This document shows, in pieces, positions 1-10,800 of a stretch of DNA of 64,000 bases. Source of the DNA: Owenia fusiformis (lineage: Eukaryota > Annelida > Polychaeta > Sabellida > Oweniidae); NCBI GenBank assembly GCA_903813345.2, contig CAIIXF020000011.1, positions 12,496,842 through 12,560,841 of the forward strand, written 5' to 3'. Both the position numbers and the translations under genes were made by a program. Within the stretch, counting starts at the first letter, position 1. Each line of letters starts with the position of its first letter. The notes beneath the pieces are model-generated. The model made no database searches. It saw only the letters and a program-made list of their open reading frames with translations, and had not been told where the DNA came from.

Positions 1-723
1 ATTATATAATAGCTGATGGTTGGTAACGTATTGGAAATTGCCCAAGGTACCGAATGTTTTGAAAGAGGACGTGATATTGATATTAGAATTCGTTTCCGAC
101 ATGGAGATAACTCGATATGGTAATAACTTTAGGCGGTGTTTCCTGAAATTGTTATTTTTATACAATCTAATTGCTGGTTTTAAAGCTATTATAACCGATA
201 TGTTTGCTTATTACCTTATCCCCTCGGGTTAAACTCAGATTCAGGACAACATTGATTTAGTATTATTTTATTACATATGAAGTCACCCATTGTTGTTGCC
301 ACCACATTTCATATAATATTATTTTTTTCTGGTTAACTTAAATCATTTATATATTATACCCGTAATACAGAACATGAGCAAATAACAAAAGATGCAAATA
401 GTCAAATTGGAAGCATTTGCATTTTCTCAATTATTATGTCGAGAATGAAAATGAAAATATTGAATATTGTAAAAATGTCACCAACTCGATAATTTAAGTA
501 GTTTCAGCTTTCTTTTCATCCGTACCATACGTCACTTTTAACTACCAATTTACATTCTGAACACACCATAAATACATTACTATTCTATATACCATATACA
601 TTTTACACCATACACATTATTCTATATACCATATATATTACCATTCTATGAACTATACTATTCAATACTGTACATGTACATTACTATTCTCTATAATATA
701 CATTACTATTCTATATACCATAC
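1..723. other. Left edge: intron of PdxS gene, with degenerate ~22-bp repeats
   Basis: No coding sequence is recognised here. The C-terminal part of PdxS that should follow the exon ending at 724 (the ATPADAALMMQLG-type block) is not found on the minus strand, so this is probably intron and the last exon or exons lie beyond the window. From about 540 to 722 there are degenerate tandem copies of ACATTACTATTCTATATACC, the last directly abutting the splice donor at 722-723. Confidence 0.5.
540..722. repeat. Degenerate ~22-bp tandem repeat
   Basis: Repeated blocks of ACATTACTATTCTATATACC and close variants, including ACCATACACATTATTC, run up to the last PdxS exon in view. It is probably an intronic minisatellite. 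Confidence 0.55.
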
Positions 724-3700
724 CTAGACCACCTGCTGCAAAGTTAACCACTGGCAATCGTCCAAGTTCAGCTGTCTTCTTCAAAAGTTCATATGGAACC
801 TGAAGTTGTTTGGCATATGAAAAGAGTTCACTGTCATCCATTCCCTTCGCTAGAGATATGTCCCGCTTGATTGTTCTAGCGTGCCTTACAGCTTCTATCA
901 CATTGCCTTCAAAAATGAAAATAATATTAAATCAATGATTTTTGATGTCTCAAGGAATAGGTCCTTTTCATGGTTGTTGTGAGAACGACAGGGTGACTGG
1001 CAGAAGTGTGATAATACATGCCTAGCTAAATGTAAATTTTCTACACGGTGTGTACATGTAATATCATGTTGCTTCATTTGGTTCCGATGAGATAAAGTAA
1101 AAGTGAAAATTATGATTCATCATCGGACATTGTACTCGAGCTTAACATAACTTACGGTTTCCATTTAGAGAGGAAATGTGAAATATGCTCTTATCCCGAG
1201 GAAATAATTAAATCAAAATTATTTTTGATTATTTCCTATGTGAACTAAATTATAAGATCACGTTATTATGAACTCATATAAATATCTGCCGAAGCGCAGA
1301 ATAGATGGCAGCATCGATCAAAGTGACTATGTACATGTACACATGACTTACACAATACAATACAATACAATACAATACAATACAACACAATACGATACAA
1401 TTAATACAATAATTACTTGCCAATATAATAATAAATTACATATGTCGGGTGCTGTAAATGTCTCGGTCACATTGTAACATTACCTGTGCCTGCCTCCCCT
1501 TTGGTACGAATCATGGCTGCACCCTCCGAGATCCTCCTGAGCGCCTCTCCAAGGTTCCTGGCTCCACAGACAAACGGTACAGTGAAGTCTCGTTTGTTAA
1601 TGTGGTTTTCAGGATCGGCTGGGGTTAGCACTGCAAATTAGAATAATGATAATTGTGAAATTAGATGATATTCAACCCCTGTTTCAAAAACAGACAATTA
1701 TGTCATCTTAAAGATTTGAAAAGTCACTCGACGGAACGCGGACTGTTCGTTTTGCTACTCAATTAAATTTTGTTTTCGGTAGGTACAGATCTGAAGATTG
1801 CTATATGCAGAGATGTATTTTGAGCATGTTGGATCAGGTTGGCTTGGTCCGTCCGTTTGTCCGTCTTTCCGCAAACATCTTTATATTGTTGGTATTGTTG
1901 GTGAGTTTTCATGTTCGAATCGTAATATAGACCTTAGAGTAGGTGTAGTATCGACGAATACACCCCTTAGTTCGTTCGGGGTACAGAAAACGCTTGTGCC
2001 TAGGCCTGCGGGGTGTATTCTTTGGTCTATATTTCTTAAATATCACTGTAACTAAATTAAAAAAATAACACCAGTTCCCAATTCTGCACTAAATTAAATT
2101 ATGTAGATTGAATCGTGATTATTCAACGGGAAGTTCAATATCGAAAATATAAATCGACTCAATAAACTTGTGTCTATTCATTTTGGCACATTTACCACGT
2201 GTTTAAACAACTGGTTAGAACTAAAATAGTTCTCAAAAGCTGTATACTACAGACAGGATGTGGCACGTCTATGATTTTAAGACGTCTCGATAACTATCTC
2301 CTTTTCAAGAAGACTACACGACATGTGGAACTGTTCAAACAAACATGGCGGAAGTTCAGCATGTAAATATCACCAAGTATGGCTTCCATTAAGTTATCTA
2401 TAGTATCAGACGATCAATCAAAATGTTATCATGTCAGTATTGAATAGACCAAAGATAAAGAAAAGACTAGAAAAGACATAATGTCTTCAATAGCCAAGGA
2501 CATACTGTATTGGAAAGGTATTTTAAATAATCTAGGTCTTGGAGGGTGGGAGCTAGAGGGGGCTCAGACTGATGACGAACATGAATGGCAACTTTGAAAT
2601 AAATAAAATCATAGTTATCAGTGAAATAAGGCATAAAGGGTATCAATCTTTTGAAACTCATTAAAGTGGACTGAGTGGAGGATGCCATTTCATGCCAGAA
2701 GGCGATTTATCTCGATGAGGTTCAAGTTTTATTGGAATATTTACATGTCTTGCAACATAATAAGAAAAAAAGAAAAGCCGTTAATTCCTTTGGCCATTGA
2801 TGCAAGTCACGGGGCCTATTGATTGTATAACACATCTCAGAGGAAACTCAATTCCTTGACTGATAATTGTCGTTGTACTTACCGGTTCTTTCTGGTTTAC
2901 AACTACAACCTTCAGTGGCGGATCCAGGAACCAACAAGGGTGGAGGGCAAATTTTCGGTCAGAGAAAAAAACTTCCGCGGAAAATTTTTTTGGGTCCCTA
3001 AAACCGAAAAGTGGGCCCAAATTTTGAAATGTTGAGGCCCATTTTCTTAAAAAATAGTAATGACCATTTTTTGGGGCCTTAAGCCTTTTATGGCCCAACT
3101 TTTTTTGGGCCCATTTATTTTTCTGGGCCCAACTTAGGGGGGGGGGGGGGGGGGGCGGGCCCCATGGCTCCCCAGGATCCGCCACTGACCTTTGCAGATT
3201 GAGCCTATAAAGATCACAGCTCGGTGCGGAGAAAGAGCCCTCGACGCGGAGTAATATTTACCGTGATGGAACTTTTTAAACATGTCATGAAAACGGATTT
3301 TTTTAACAAAATTGCACAGGCTGAAATACGAGTTTCCACGATTTCACGAGTTGTAGGCAGAATCCGTATGATCTTTTTGGCATAAACTTGTGTCAGCATC
3401 ATATGTTTCAGATTCTAGGCTGTTGCAAACAAAGACGCCAGAATGATCGAAACAATTATTCACTATTGCTACATAAACGGAACGGTTAAAGGTGCGATGC
3501 TAACCGTTTGAAATATCCGTGTGCGCTTGAATAACAAAAGTGAGAAAATATACGCACAAAATTGTTAAAGGCCCCATATAAAGTTTAAACCACTTTGGCT
3601 TATATTGCAGTCTTACCCAATGTTATCAAAGTGTAATATGTGAAACTTTTTTTTTAAATTTCAAAAAGTGGTTTTTGATAAACTTTTTGTTCCAAAATTT

Positions 3701-6700
3701 GTGAATTTATTTAAAACCAACTTCTAGAGGTCACTCATATCTTTTAATTAGCCACAATTCAGACCAATGCATAGCATCCAACCTTCCATGTTTTTTGCCG
3801 AAAGAAATAAGAAAATCGGTTCATAAATAATGGCGGGAAATTTGAATATTTGAGAAATGAAATGCTCACAACATTTTTTTGTTCAAAAATCTCTAAAATC
3901 ACTTTTTAAGTCCTGACAAATAGTAAATGAATGATAAAAAAATATTTTCAAACTTTAGACGGGGACTTTAAGGCTTCAAACGTATTTAACGTAACAAACC
4001 TTCTGATTCGTCCACCATATCGACTCCCAATGATTGCAATATCTGCGCCTCAGCAAAGTGACCAATCCTAGCCTTGGCCATCACTGGGATTGTAACTGCC
4101 TCCATTATTTCTTTAACTTTCTAAACAGTGATAGACGCATTTTGTTACATATTTCTGCAATATTTTTTGTAAATCTCCAAGTTGTTTTAATTTTTATTAT
4201 TGTTTAGCACACCATTCAATTCATTTATCTATAGTGAATCAGAATAAGTAATATGCACATTGAGTTGCAGCTCAAATGTACTGAAAACAATTTTATAGAC
4301 AGATCTCTTAAAAAGAGAGTTGATTCAATTAAAAAGAGAGTTCAATATTGAGGTCAATAAATGTTATCTTACTCTCGGGTCACACATTCTTGCCACACCC
4401 CCGTCTTTGCGTATGTCTGCTGGTACTCTCTCTAGGGCCATAACTGCGCATGCCTAGAAACAGAAGAAAAATATAGGAGTTTCTTTATAGCTTTGAAATC
4501 TCCCGATTGATTAGGTCTCGGATGCTCTCGGATGCTGATATTCTGAAAGTGTTTTTCAGTTCTACAATTAAATATTTTAACCACTCGGAGACTGATTAAA
4601 TTAGGCAGTTTAACCTTATAAGTTTATGCAATCTTATGACGAATTGGAGACTAAATTAGGCAGTTGACCTTATAAGGTTAAGAAATGTTATGATGAATAT
4701 GAGACTGACTTTTAATTGGGCAGTACTAGTTGACCTTGTAGGATTATGAAATGTCGCGAATCAGAGATTGGGTATTAGATTATACAGTTGACATCGTAGA
4801 GTTATGAAATGTGTTTGTGTTACTTGTTCTTTGGGAAGCAGGATTTCAAATTCTTAAATGCATTCATTTGTTCGATTTTGATACTTAAAACTGAGTAATG
4901 AAACTCACCCCGGCGTCCTCTGCAATTTTAGCCTGTTCGGCATTGACAACATCCATTACGATGCCACCCTTTGCCATCTGAGCTAGGCCGGACTTCACTG
5001 CAAACGTTCCTGTAAGAATTAAACAATGCTATAACCCTAAAATCAATAGAAAGTTTACGTCACGTGACATGACGTGTGTGGTTGAAACAATTTGCCGCGA
5101 AATACGGTTTTGTAGATAAAAATGAAACCCTGGCTTTTAAAATCGAGTAATTCGCTCTTACGTTGAGCCAATTATTGCATGATAGAGGCTATTCTCATCA
5201 ATTTTGCAAAGGGTATAATATCACTTGTAACTGAGTGCGAAATCAATCGAGCTACGCCATTGAAAGCATGTCATTTATGGAACAGCAAACATTGCCAGTG
5301 TTTTGGGGATTAAAACGTGTTAACCCGGATGTAATTCTGTAAGGCCAAAATATAATTATCCGGTTAACATTTTCAGTTATCGATATACGGTTTCACAAAT
5401 GCATTTCAATCAATTCCTTGTATATGTAGTGAATAATATTGCAGTGCTCTTTCCTCAAGCATTTATTTTTGTGATGTTCAATCAATCAATTCAAATTAAT
5501 TATTTGGCTATTGGAATGCTTGCGAATGTGGAACTAATGTATATTTCTACTTTGGTTCAGCCTTCGTATTAGTTTGCATCAACAACTTTTCGATTGAGCC
5601 CCAGAATAACTTTGCAGACCGTACGTCATGGTCAGGTGACCTCAAAAAGTGCGCGAAAATAACAACATTTCTAAGGTTGACAGTCTTTATAAATCATGCT
5701 GTGTGGGGAAATATCACAAGCTGTGTGGTCAAAATAACAAAAGGGATGCTATTTGTGCTAAAAACAAGATAATAAGAGATTCTTTAATTGGTTTTAGTAC
5801 TACTTTAATTACATGAGTCACAACTTTATTGATATTATTACAAAAAAGTCTATCACTTTATGGTGCAGGCCATTATAAAAGCAGTTGATGGCTACTATAT
5901 TTTTATTCTAGCGAATAAGCACTTATTTTACTGATTATGAAAGTAATGGTTAGGGATGTGTTTTATCAATTATATTATTAATGAAACACTATCGATGAGA
6001 GTCTCAGTTACTTCTTAGAATTACAAGGGTGTCCCAGAACTCATGAGAATTTTTTGAGGGAGATATAAGGCATTAATGATTTTATTTCATATAAGTGCAC
6101 TTAATAAACAAACATTGAGGAATAAGTGACATGAATTTCAGGCACATATCTTTTATATTTCCGAATTTATTGACATTTGAATTCTACATCGCCACAAACC
6201 CCGGAGTAGAAATACAGCAATTTACGTCACATTTTGCATCTGCAGTTGATGTCTTTTCAGCTACTCTTTATACATATTACCAAATCGTTCTAAAGGGTCC
6301 TCTGAAACAACATGACTCAATTCTTCCTCCGTTTCAGTGACATGCCCCACTCATTTTTGTTTAAGGTCCCCAAAGAAATGAAGTCTAGTAGAGCAAAATC
6401 TGGCAAAAATATGGAGCTACTATATTCTGTAAAGTCTCAATAGAAAGTAAATTGGATGCACTACTGACATGCATGTAATGACTTGTCCACTAGTGCATTG
6501 TCAAAATGCAAGATCATATTGGCTATCAAATGGGGACGTTTCTAACAGTCCCTCAGGAACATGTCATTATGATTTTTCAGCAAACCAAATGTACAATCCG
6601 TTGATGTATTGGGTCTCTATCAAAATTTATATATCGTTTTATCAAAGTGCACCATCAATATGAGAAAAATGCTCAACTAAGCTTATACAAAAGACGTTGG

Positions 6701-7063
6701 TTTCATATTTGAGAATTTGTATAAAATTGACAAAATGTGACATAAACTGTCGTATTTTACCGACAACTCCGGGGTTTGTGGCGATGTAGAATTTAAATGT
6801 CAATAAATTCAGAAATATAAAAGATATGTGCCTGCAATTCATGTCAGTTATTCCCCAAAGTGTGTTTAATAAGTGTACCAAATTTGAAAAAAATCATCAA
6901 TGCCTTATATCCCCCTGCCCCTGGGACAACCTGTAGAAAGCGCTAAAACTGTGTTTGATTATAGATAAACATTGATTCAGTTATATTAGAATAATTGGAA
7001 CATTGATTTGATATTGAAATACGCAAAATACATACCATTTGTAACTCCTGGTAAAATAGGCAT
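724..7063 (-). CDS. PDX1: Pyridoxal 5'-phosphate synthase, PdxS/PDX1/SNZ subunit (six exons, 3' end outside window)
   Basis: Synthase subunit of the DXP-independent vitamin B6 pathway. It condenses ribose 5-phosphate, glyceraldehyde 3-phosphate and ammonia to PLP in a (beta/alpha)8 barrel. Exons in coding order on the minus strand: 7063-7036, 5009-4909, 4453-4373, 4120-4000, 1630-1484, 906-724, all with GT/AG ends and matching phases (1,0,0,1,1,1). They give 220 residues starting [17 protein letters not shown]. Visible family blocks: [10 protein letters not shown] (Asp29, equivalent to B. subtilis Asp24), [31 protein letters not shown] (Lys86, equivalent to Lys81), [27 protein letters not shown] (Lys154, equivalent to Lys149) and [10 protein letters not shown]. 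About 70 residues, with the second half of the phosphate site, are missing only because the window ends. The first exon has just 28 coding bases. The gene is divergent from PdxT at 7844. Its introns hold a mariner fossil and several MITEs. Identity is very secure. Whether the gene is expressed is not shown. Confidence 0.96.
1349..1410. repeat. (ACAAT)n microsatellite
   Basis: About eleven 5-bp units of the ATACA/ACAAT register, decaying at the right end (ACACA, ACGAT). It lies in the intron between PdxS exons 6 and 5. Confidence 0.85.
1919..2040. repeat. Short inverted-repeat element (MITE), copy 1
   Basis: AATATAGACC near the left end is inverted as GGTCTATATT near the right, and GAATACACCCC is inverted as GGGGTGTATTC inside. 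A second, more diverged copy lies at 8913-9084 with the same CATGTTCGAATCGTAATATA left flank, so this is a dispersed family. No transposase is visible. Confidence 0.6.
2913..3187. mobile_element. CAGTGGCGGATCC MITE (hAT-like), 275 bp
   Basis: Ends are CAGTGGCGGATCCAGGA and the inverse TCCCCAGGATCCGCCACTG, flanked by a 5-bp direct repeat ACCTT (2908-2912 and 3188-3192). The inside is low complexity with a run of about 20 G near 3137-3156. It is non-coding, and CAG..CTG ends fit non-autonomous hAT elements. A decayed relative ending ATCCTGGATCCGC is near 54100. Confidence 0.7.
3335..3500. repeat. Diverged relic of the CACTGGTGATCC element arm
   Basis: The stretch GTTGTAGGCAGAATCC, then GTGTCAGCATCATATGTTT, then a TTGCAAACAAAGACGCCAGA block follows the order of the left arm of the element at 10958-11494, with many substitutions. 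The outer ends are not recognisable. Confidence 0.45.
3565..3971. mobile_element. TTAA-flanked MITE, ~400 bp
   Basis: TTAA (3565-3568) followed by AGGCCCCATATAAAGTTTAAA-like sequence on the left. The right end, read inversely, is TTAAAGTCCCCGTCTAAAG (TTAA 3968-3971). TTAA target duplications are typical of piggyBac and Kolobok relatives. The interior is AT-rich and non-coding. It sits in the intron between PdxS exons 4 and 5. Confidence 0.6.
6026..6935 (-). mobile_element. Mariner-like element with decayed transposase
   Basis: About 0.9 kb in PdxS intron 1 with long inverted arms (about 6026-6245 and 6720-6935), ends GGGTGTCCCAGAACTC and an inverse form of CCCCTGGGACAACC. On the minus strand the middle translates to pieces of a mariner transposase: [13 protein letters not shown] (compare the LHxDNA motif) around 6485-6525, and [20 protein letters not shown] (compare SPDLAPxDYxLF) around 6355-6415. 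The frame is broken by stops and the two pieces are close together in the right order. Long copied arms around a shrunken core suggest an old internally rearranged copy. Confidence 0.7.
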
Positions 7064-7843
7064 TTTCTTATTCAGTTTCTGTATTGTTAATATTCGCTTC
7101 TACTTCTTCCGTTTGCTCAATCCAAGTTAGATTCGCGTTTCCCTAATTTGGCACCCTTACAACTCACAAGAATTCACTTAAAAAATAGTAAAGTCATTCA
7201 GAGGACATACATCCGACTTCCCTATGACAAGCGTATTTATATTACAATTGTTATATGTGTCTGTCTTTGATATCTGGTGTGAATATTCTAGTTACAAAAT
7301 ATAGGTTACTTAATATTCCACGTTACAAACAGGGTTTAAATTATTGCCAAAAGTACCAAAATGTGTGTATTTCCTACATGGAATTTGACATCTGTTTGAA
7401 GGGTGATAGTCCTACATCGAGTTCAGAAAATTGACATCTGTTTAGGTGATAGTGCAATCGTAAGATAACCAGAATGTGTTAAGGTAATAAAGGGTGATGT
7501 TTACGAATTTATTACGAAAGTTAAAATTAGGGTTTCGTCATCTGAGGCCAGTATGTAAGTCCTTGGTAAAATCTAGAAACATCGACTTATCATATTGAGA
7601 ATTACAATATTATCAACCACAACGATTAGAAAATCAGTGAACAAACATTTTTAGTATTTTCTAGTATGTAATGAACTTACCAACACAGAGGAATGATATA
7701 GGACGCCTAAACTAGCTGTAAACAAATAAAGGATACAACGCACATTTTATTGCCAGAAAAATCCAAGCAGTTTGCAGGGAAAGTTAAATTTTTGCAGTGC
7801 ATTACAAAATAAGTACAAACAGATTTTTAAAACGCATCCTATT
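7064..7843. promoter_or_regulatory. Putative shared bidirectional promoter of PDX1 and PDX2
   Basis: This 780-bp strip separates the two divergent start codons. It has no repeat element or further coding exon that I can recognise, in contrast to the repeat-filled introns on both sides. I see no convincing single TATA box, and transcription starts cannot be placed from sequence alone. Inference: one divergent promoter region co-regulates the two subunits, as in the head-to-head SNZ/SNO pairs of yeast. Confidence 0.5.
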
Positions 7844-10800
7844 ATGAACATGCTCAAAGTTGGTGTACTTGCGTTCCAAGGGGCTTTCAGTGAACATGAA
7901 CAAGCATTAGAGAAAGCATTTCAGACAATGAATAATACTGAGACGGATTCTGAGCTAAGTCTCCAAATAACTGAAGTACGTGTTCCGTCTCATTTGGACG
8001 GTTTGGACGGCCTTATCATTCCCGGGGGTGAAAGCACTACCATGTCGATATTCCTAAACAAAAACAACTTTAAGCAGAAATTGAGATCGATGATTGAAGG
8101 TATTTGATGTTTTCAGATCATTTTCTACATGTGTAGCTCCTTCCTATGAATATATCAGTTAGATGTGGGGAGGGAACATTCAATTTGGAGGGTCGGCTAA
8201 AAATGTCCAAAAAAGTGTATGGTAGTACGACGTCATATTTTAGGCCGATTCTAAGAAAGTGGACTTTGAAAGTATGGCTTCCGATTTCTGAAACATAGTC
8301 TGGCAAAATGTTTTCCAATAAGATGTGATACCTACGCTGGATTTTTAAAAAAATCTTGTCAGGTGAAAGGTCTTGTGTTTTAGGTGTTAATGGAAGAAGG
8401 ACGATTGTCTGGGGAACTTGCGCTGGGCAGATACTTTTATCAAACACAGTTCTTTGTCAAAAAACGGGAAGCCAGCAAATGGTTAGTAAAGGAAAATAAA
8501 TTATACATCCATATACATGTAACATGTTTTGTGGCTTTTCTTGATGGCCACACTAAAAAGAAAACAGGTAATCCAATTCGCTGAAAGATTCTTAATCCCC
8601 CACCATAGTTTCAACAATATTTATTACTAACACTTAAAAACGCACACACTTTCACATTTCTCTATTTTGTTAAATGAATATTCCACTCAGATATTTAACA
8701 TTTCTACCATATTTCTACGCTCACCGTAATATCAATTCGATTTTGAGTGTATTCACACCTTCTATAAGCTGTGAACAAAGTCAACGTTTCACCCGGTATG
8801 TATTCGTCGACACTGCACCTGGTAATTCGAGTAATATGTGACGTCATAACGGGAGGCCGTAGTAATGGCGGGCCTTAATGAATTTTCGAAAATATTTTGT
8901 GAGTTTCCATGTTCGAATCGTAATATAGACCCCAGAGCATGTGATGTAACGACGAATACATAGCTTTGGCTAGGCTCAAAAGCTTTCGAACCCCTCACTT
9001 CCTTAAGATCGTTCAGGGTTCAAAAACTAAAAAAAATGTATTCTTCGATATCGACTCCTGCTCTTCGGTCTTTATTTCTTAAATGAAAAGGGGATCGCAG
9101 AAATGAACAAATATTATCAGAGCATGGACTTTCAAGAGTCTCTTGAAAACCTGTGTTCCGAGTTATTATTTCTACGGCTACCTTACGGTCTGTAAAAAAA
9201 CGAATACAGCGTACGGATACCGCAATGCGACAGTAGTTTTTGATCTGCGGTCGACGTACGGTCAACGTACGGTCGCCGTCCGACAAATGTGACTTCGGTG
9301 CTACCATAACAGCCTTTACTACATTATGATGCGGGGCCGTGTATTTTTGTATAACCGCGGAGCAAGTGAATTTTATACGGTTGCATAATATATTTGTTGT
9401 ACATAAAGATATAACAAATCAATTGAGCTTGAAGCCACGCCTAACCATCGTTACAGTGACAAAATATACCGTTGTACACTTTCGATGTACGTTGTCACTA
9501 TTCTAACTGATATGAAGCAAAAACTATGCAGCAAGTGTGATGTAGGTTTTAAAGATTAATCTTAGGAATACATAAAGAATTTCATTTCATTTTCCATTTT
9601 CAAAAAATCATTAAATGTATCATCAATTTTCGACTTATTGTAATTGAGGAAAAAAATTGAGAAAATTTAGAGGTATTGGAAATAAAGTCAAATTACGTTT
9701 CCGTCAGTAGGATAAGTATTTTCATCGCAAAAATTCAAAGGTAAAGAGGCTTTAACACGTACTTCAATGGGGGAGTTAATGTTGCCAAACTTATGGAGGG
9801 GAGTGTACGTTGTCCCATTGAACTTACATATCGGAATTCAGAGTTAACCTTAATGTAGACTAGAAAACGTATTTATCATATAATGGACAAGGGGATTAAT
9901 TAGATTCATTTAAAACTGAAACTGAACAGTATTATTTAAACTTTGAACTATTGAACCTCCGCACTTGCGTGATATTATAGCAATATTCAAGATTTTATTG
10001 TGTTTCAAGCCAAAACAATTGACTTCCTCACAAAATCCATTACAAGACATAATTATACAGTTATACAGTAAAATATTTAAATATAACTATCTTACAAACT
10101 AGTTTATTCCTTTTTCAAAAAGCTCCCGACGTTGATTGAAAAGTTTATTTATAAATATATCAATTCGTTTACAATTTCATAATCATCATCAAAATTGACA
10201 AATTCTGTCTTTTACTTCAAGTCGGTTCTGTTTAGTGCCATCTTTTTTCTTTCTCTCGTGTCTCCCCGTTTCAATTCTTAAATTATGGTTTGCTATAATT
10301 TTCAAGTGAAACATAGACCAAAATTCACTTCCGTATAATAATACAGGTTTAACAAACATGTCAAATCTACATTGATATAGTTGAAAACTTAAAATGTTGT
10401 CTCATCATAAAAATAACTTTCAATGCATTCTTACTTAATTACGATATTCCATATTTCATAAAAGTGTTATAGCATAAACGGCATTTTAAAAAGTCATCTT
10501 CGACAAGCATGTGTAGATCTCTCTATCAACTTCTTAAGATTATTAAAATACATAAAAGTGTATTTTATTACGTTAAAGTACAGATTCCAAATGATCAAGA
10601 GGTTGGAGGCTAAACTTATACCCAATACATAATATTAATCAAATCTTCACTCATCCTAAATTGTGTAGTTTAGAGAAACATATTCTCATAAAAATAATCG
10701 ACATTCTTAGGTGACAGGGGGAAAAATGATCAAAGGAAATGTCGAAAAACCCAACATTTCCCACCGATCAATTTTTGTGGATTAACTACGAAAAAATCGA

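Noticed and set aside
8384-8584. 66-codon frame beginning MLMEEGRLSGEL
   Set aside because: It overlaps PdxT exon 2 in another frame and matches nothing; the PdxT frame gives the catalytic GTCAG motif.
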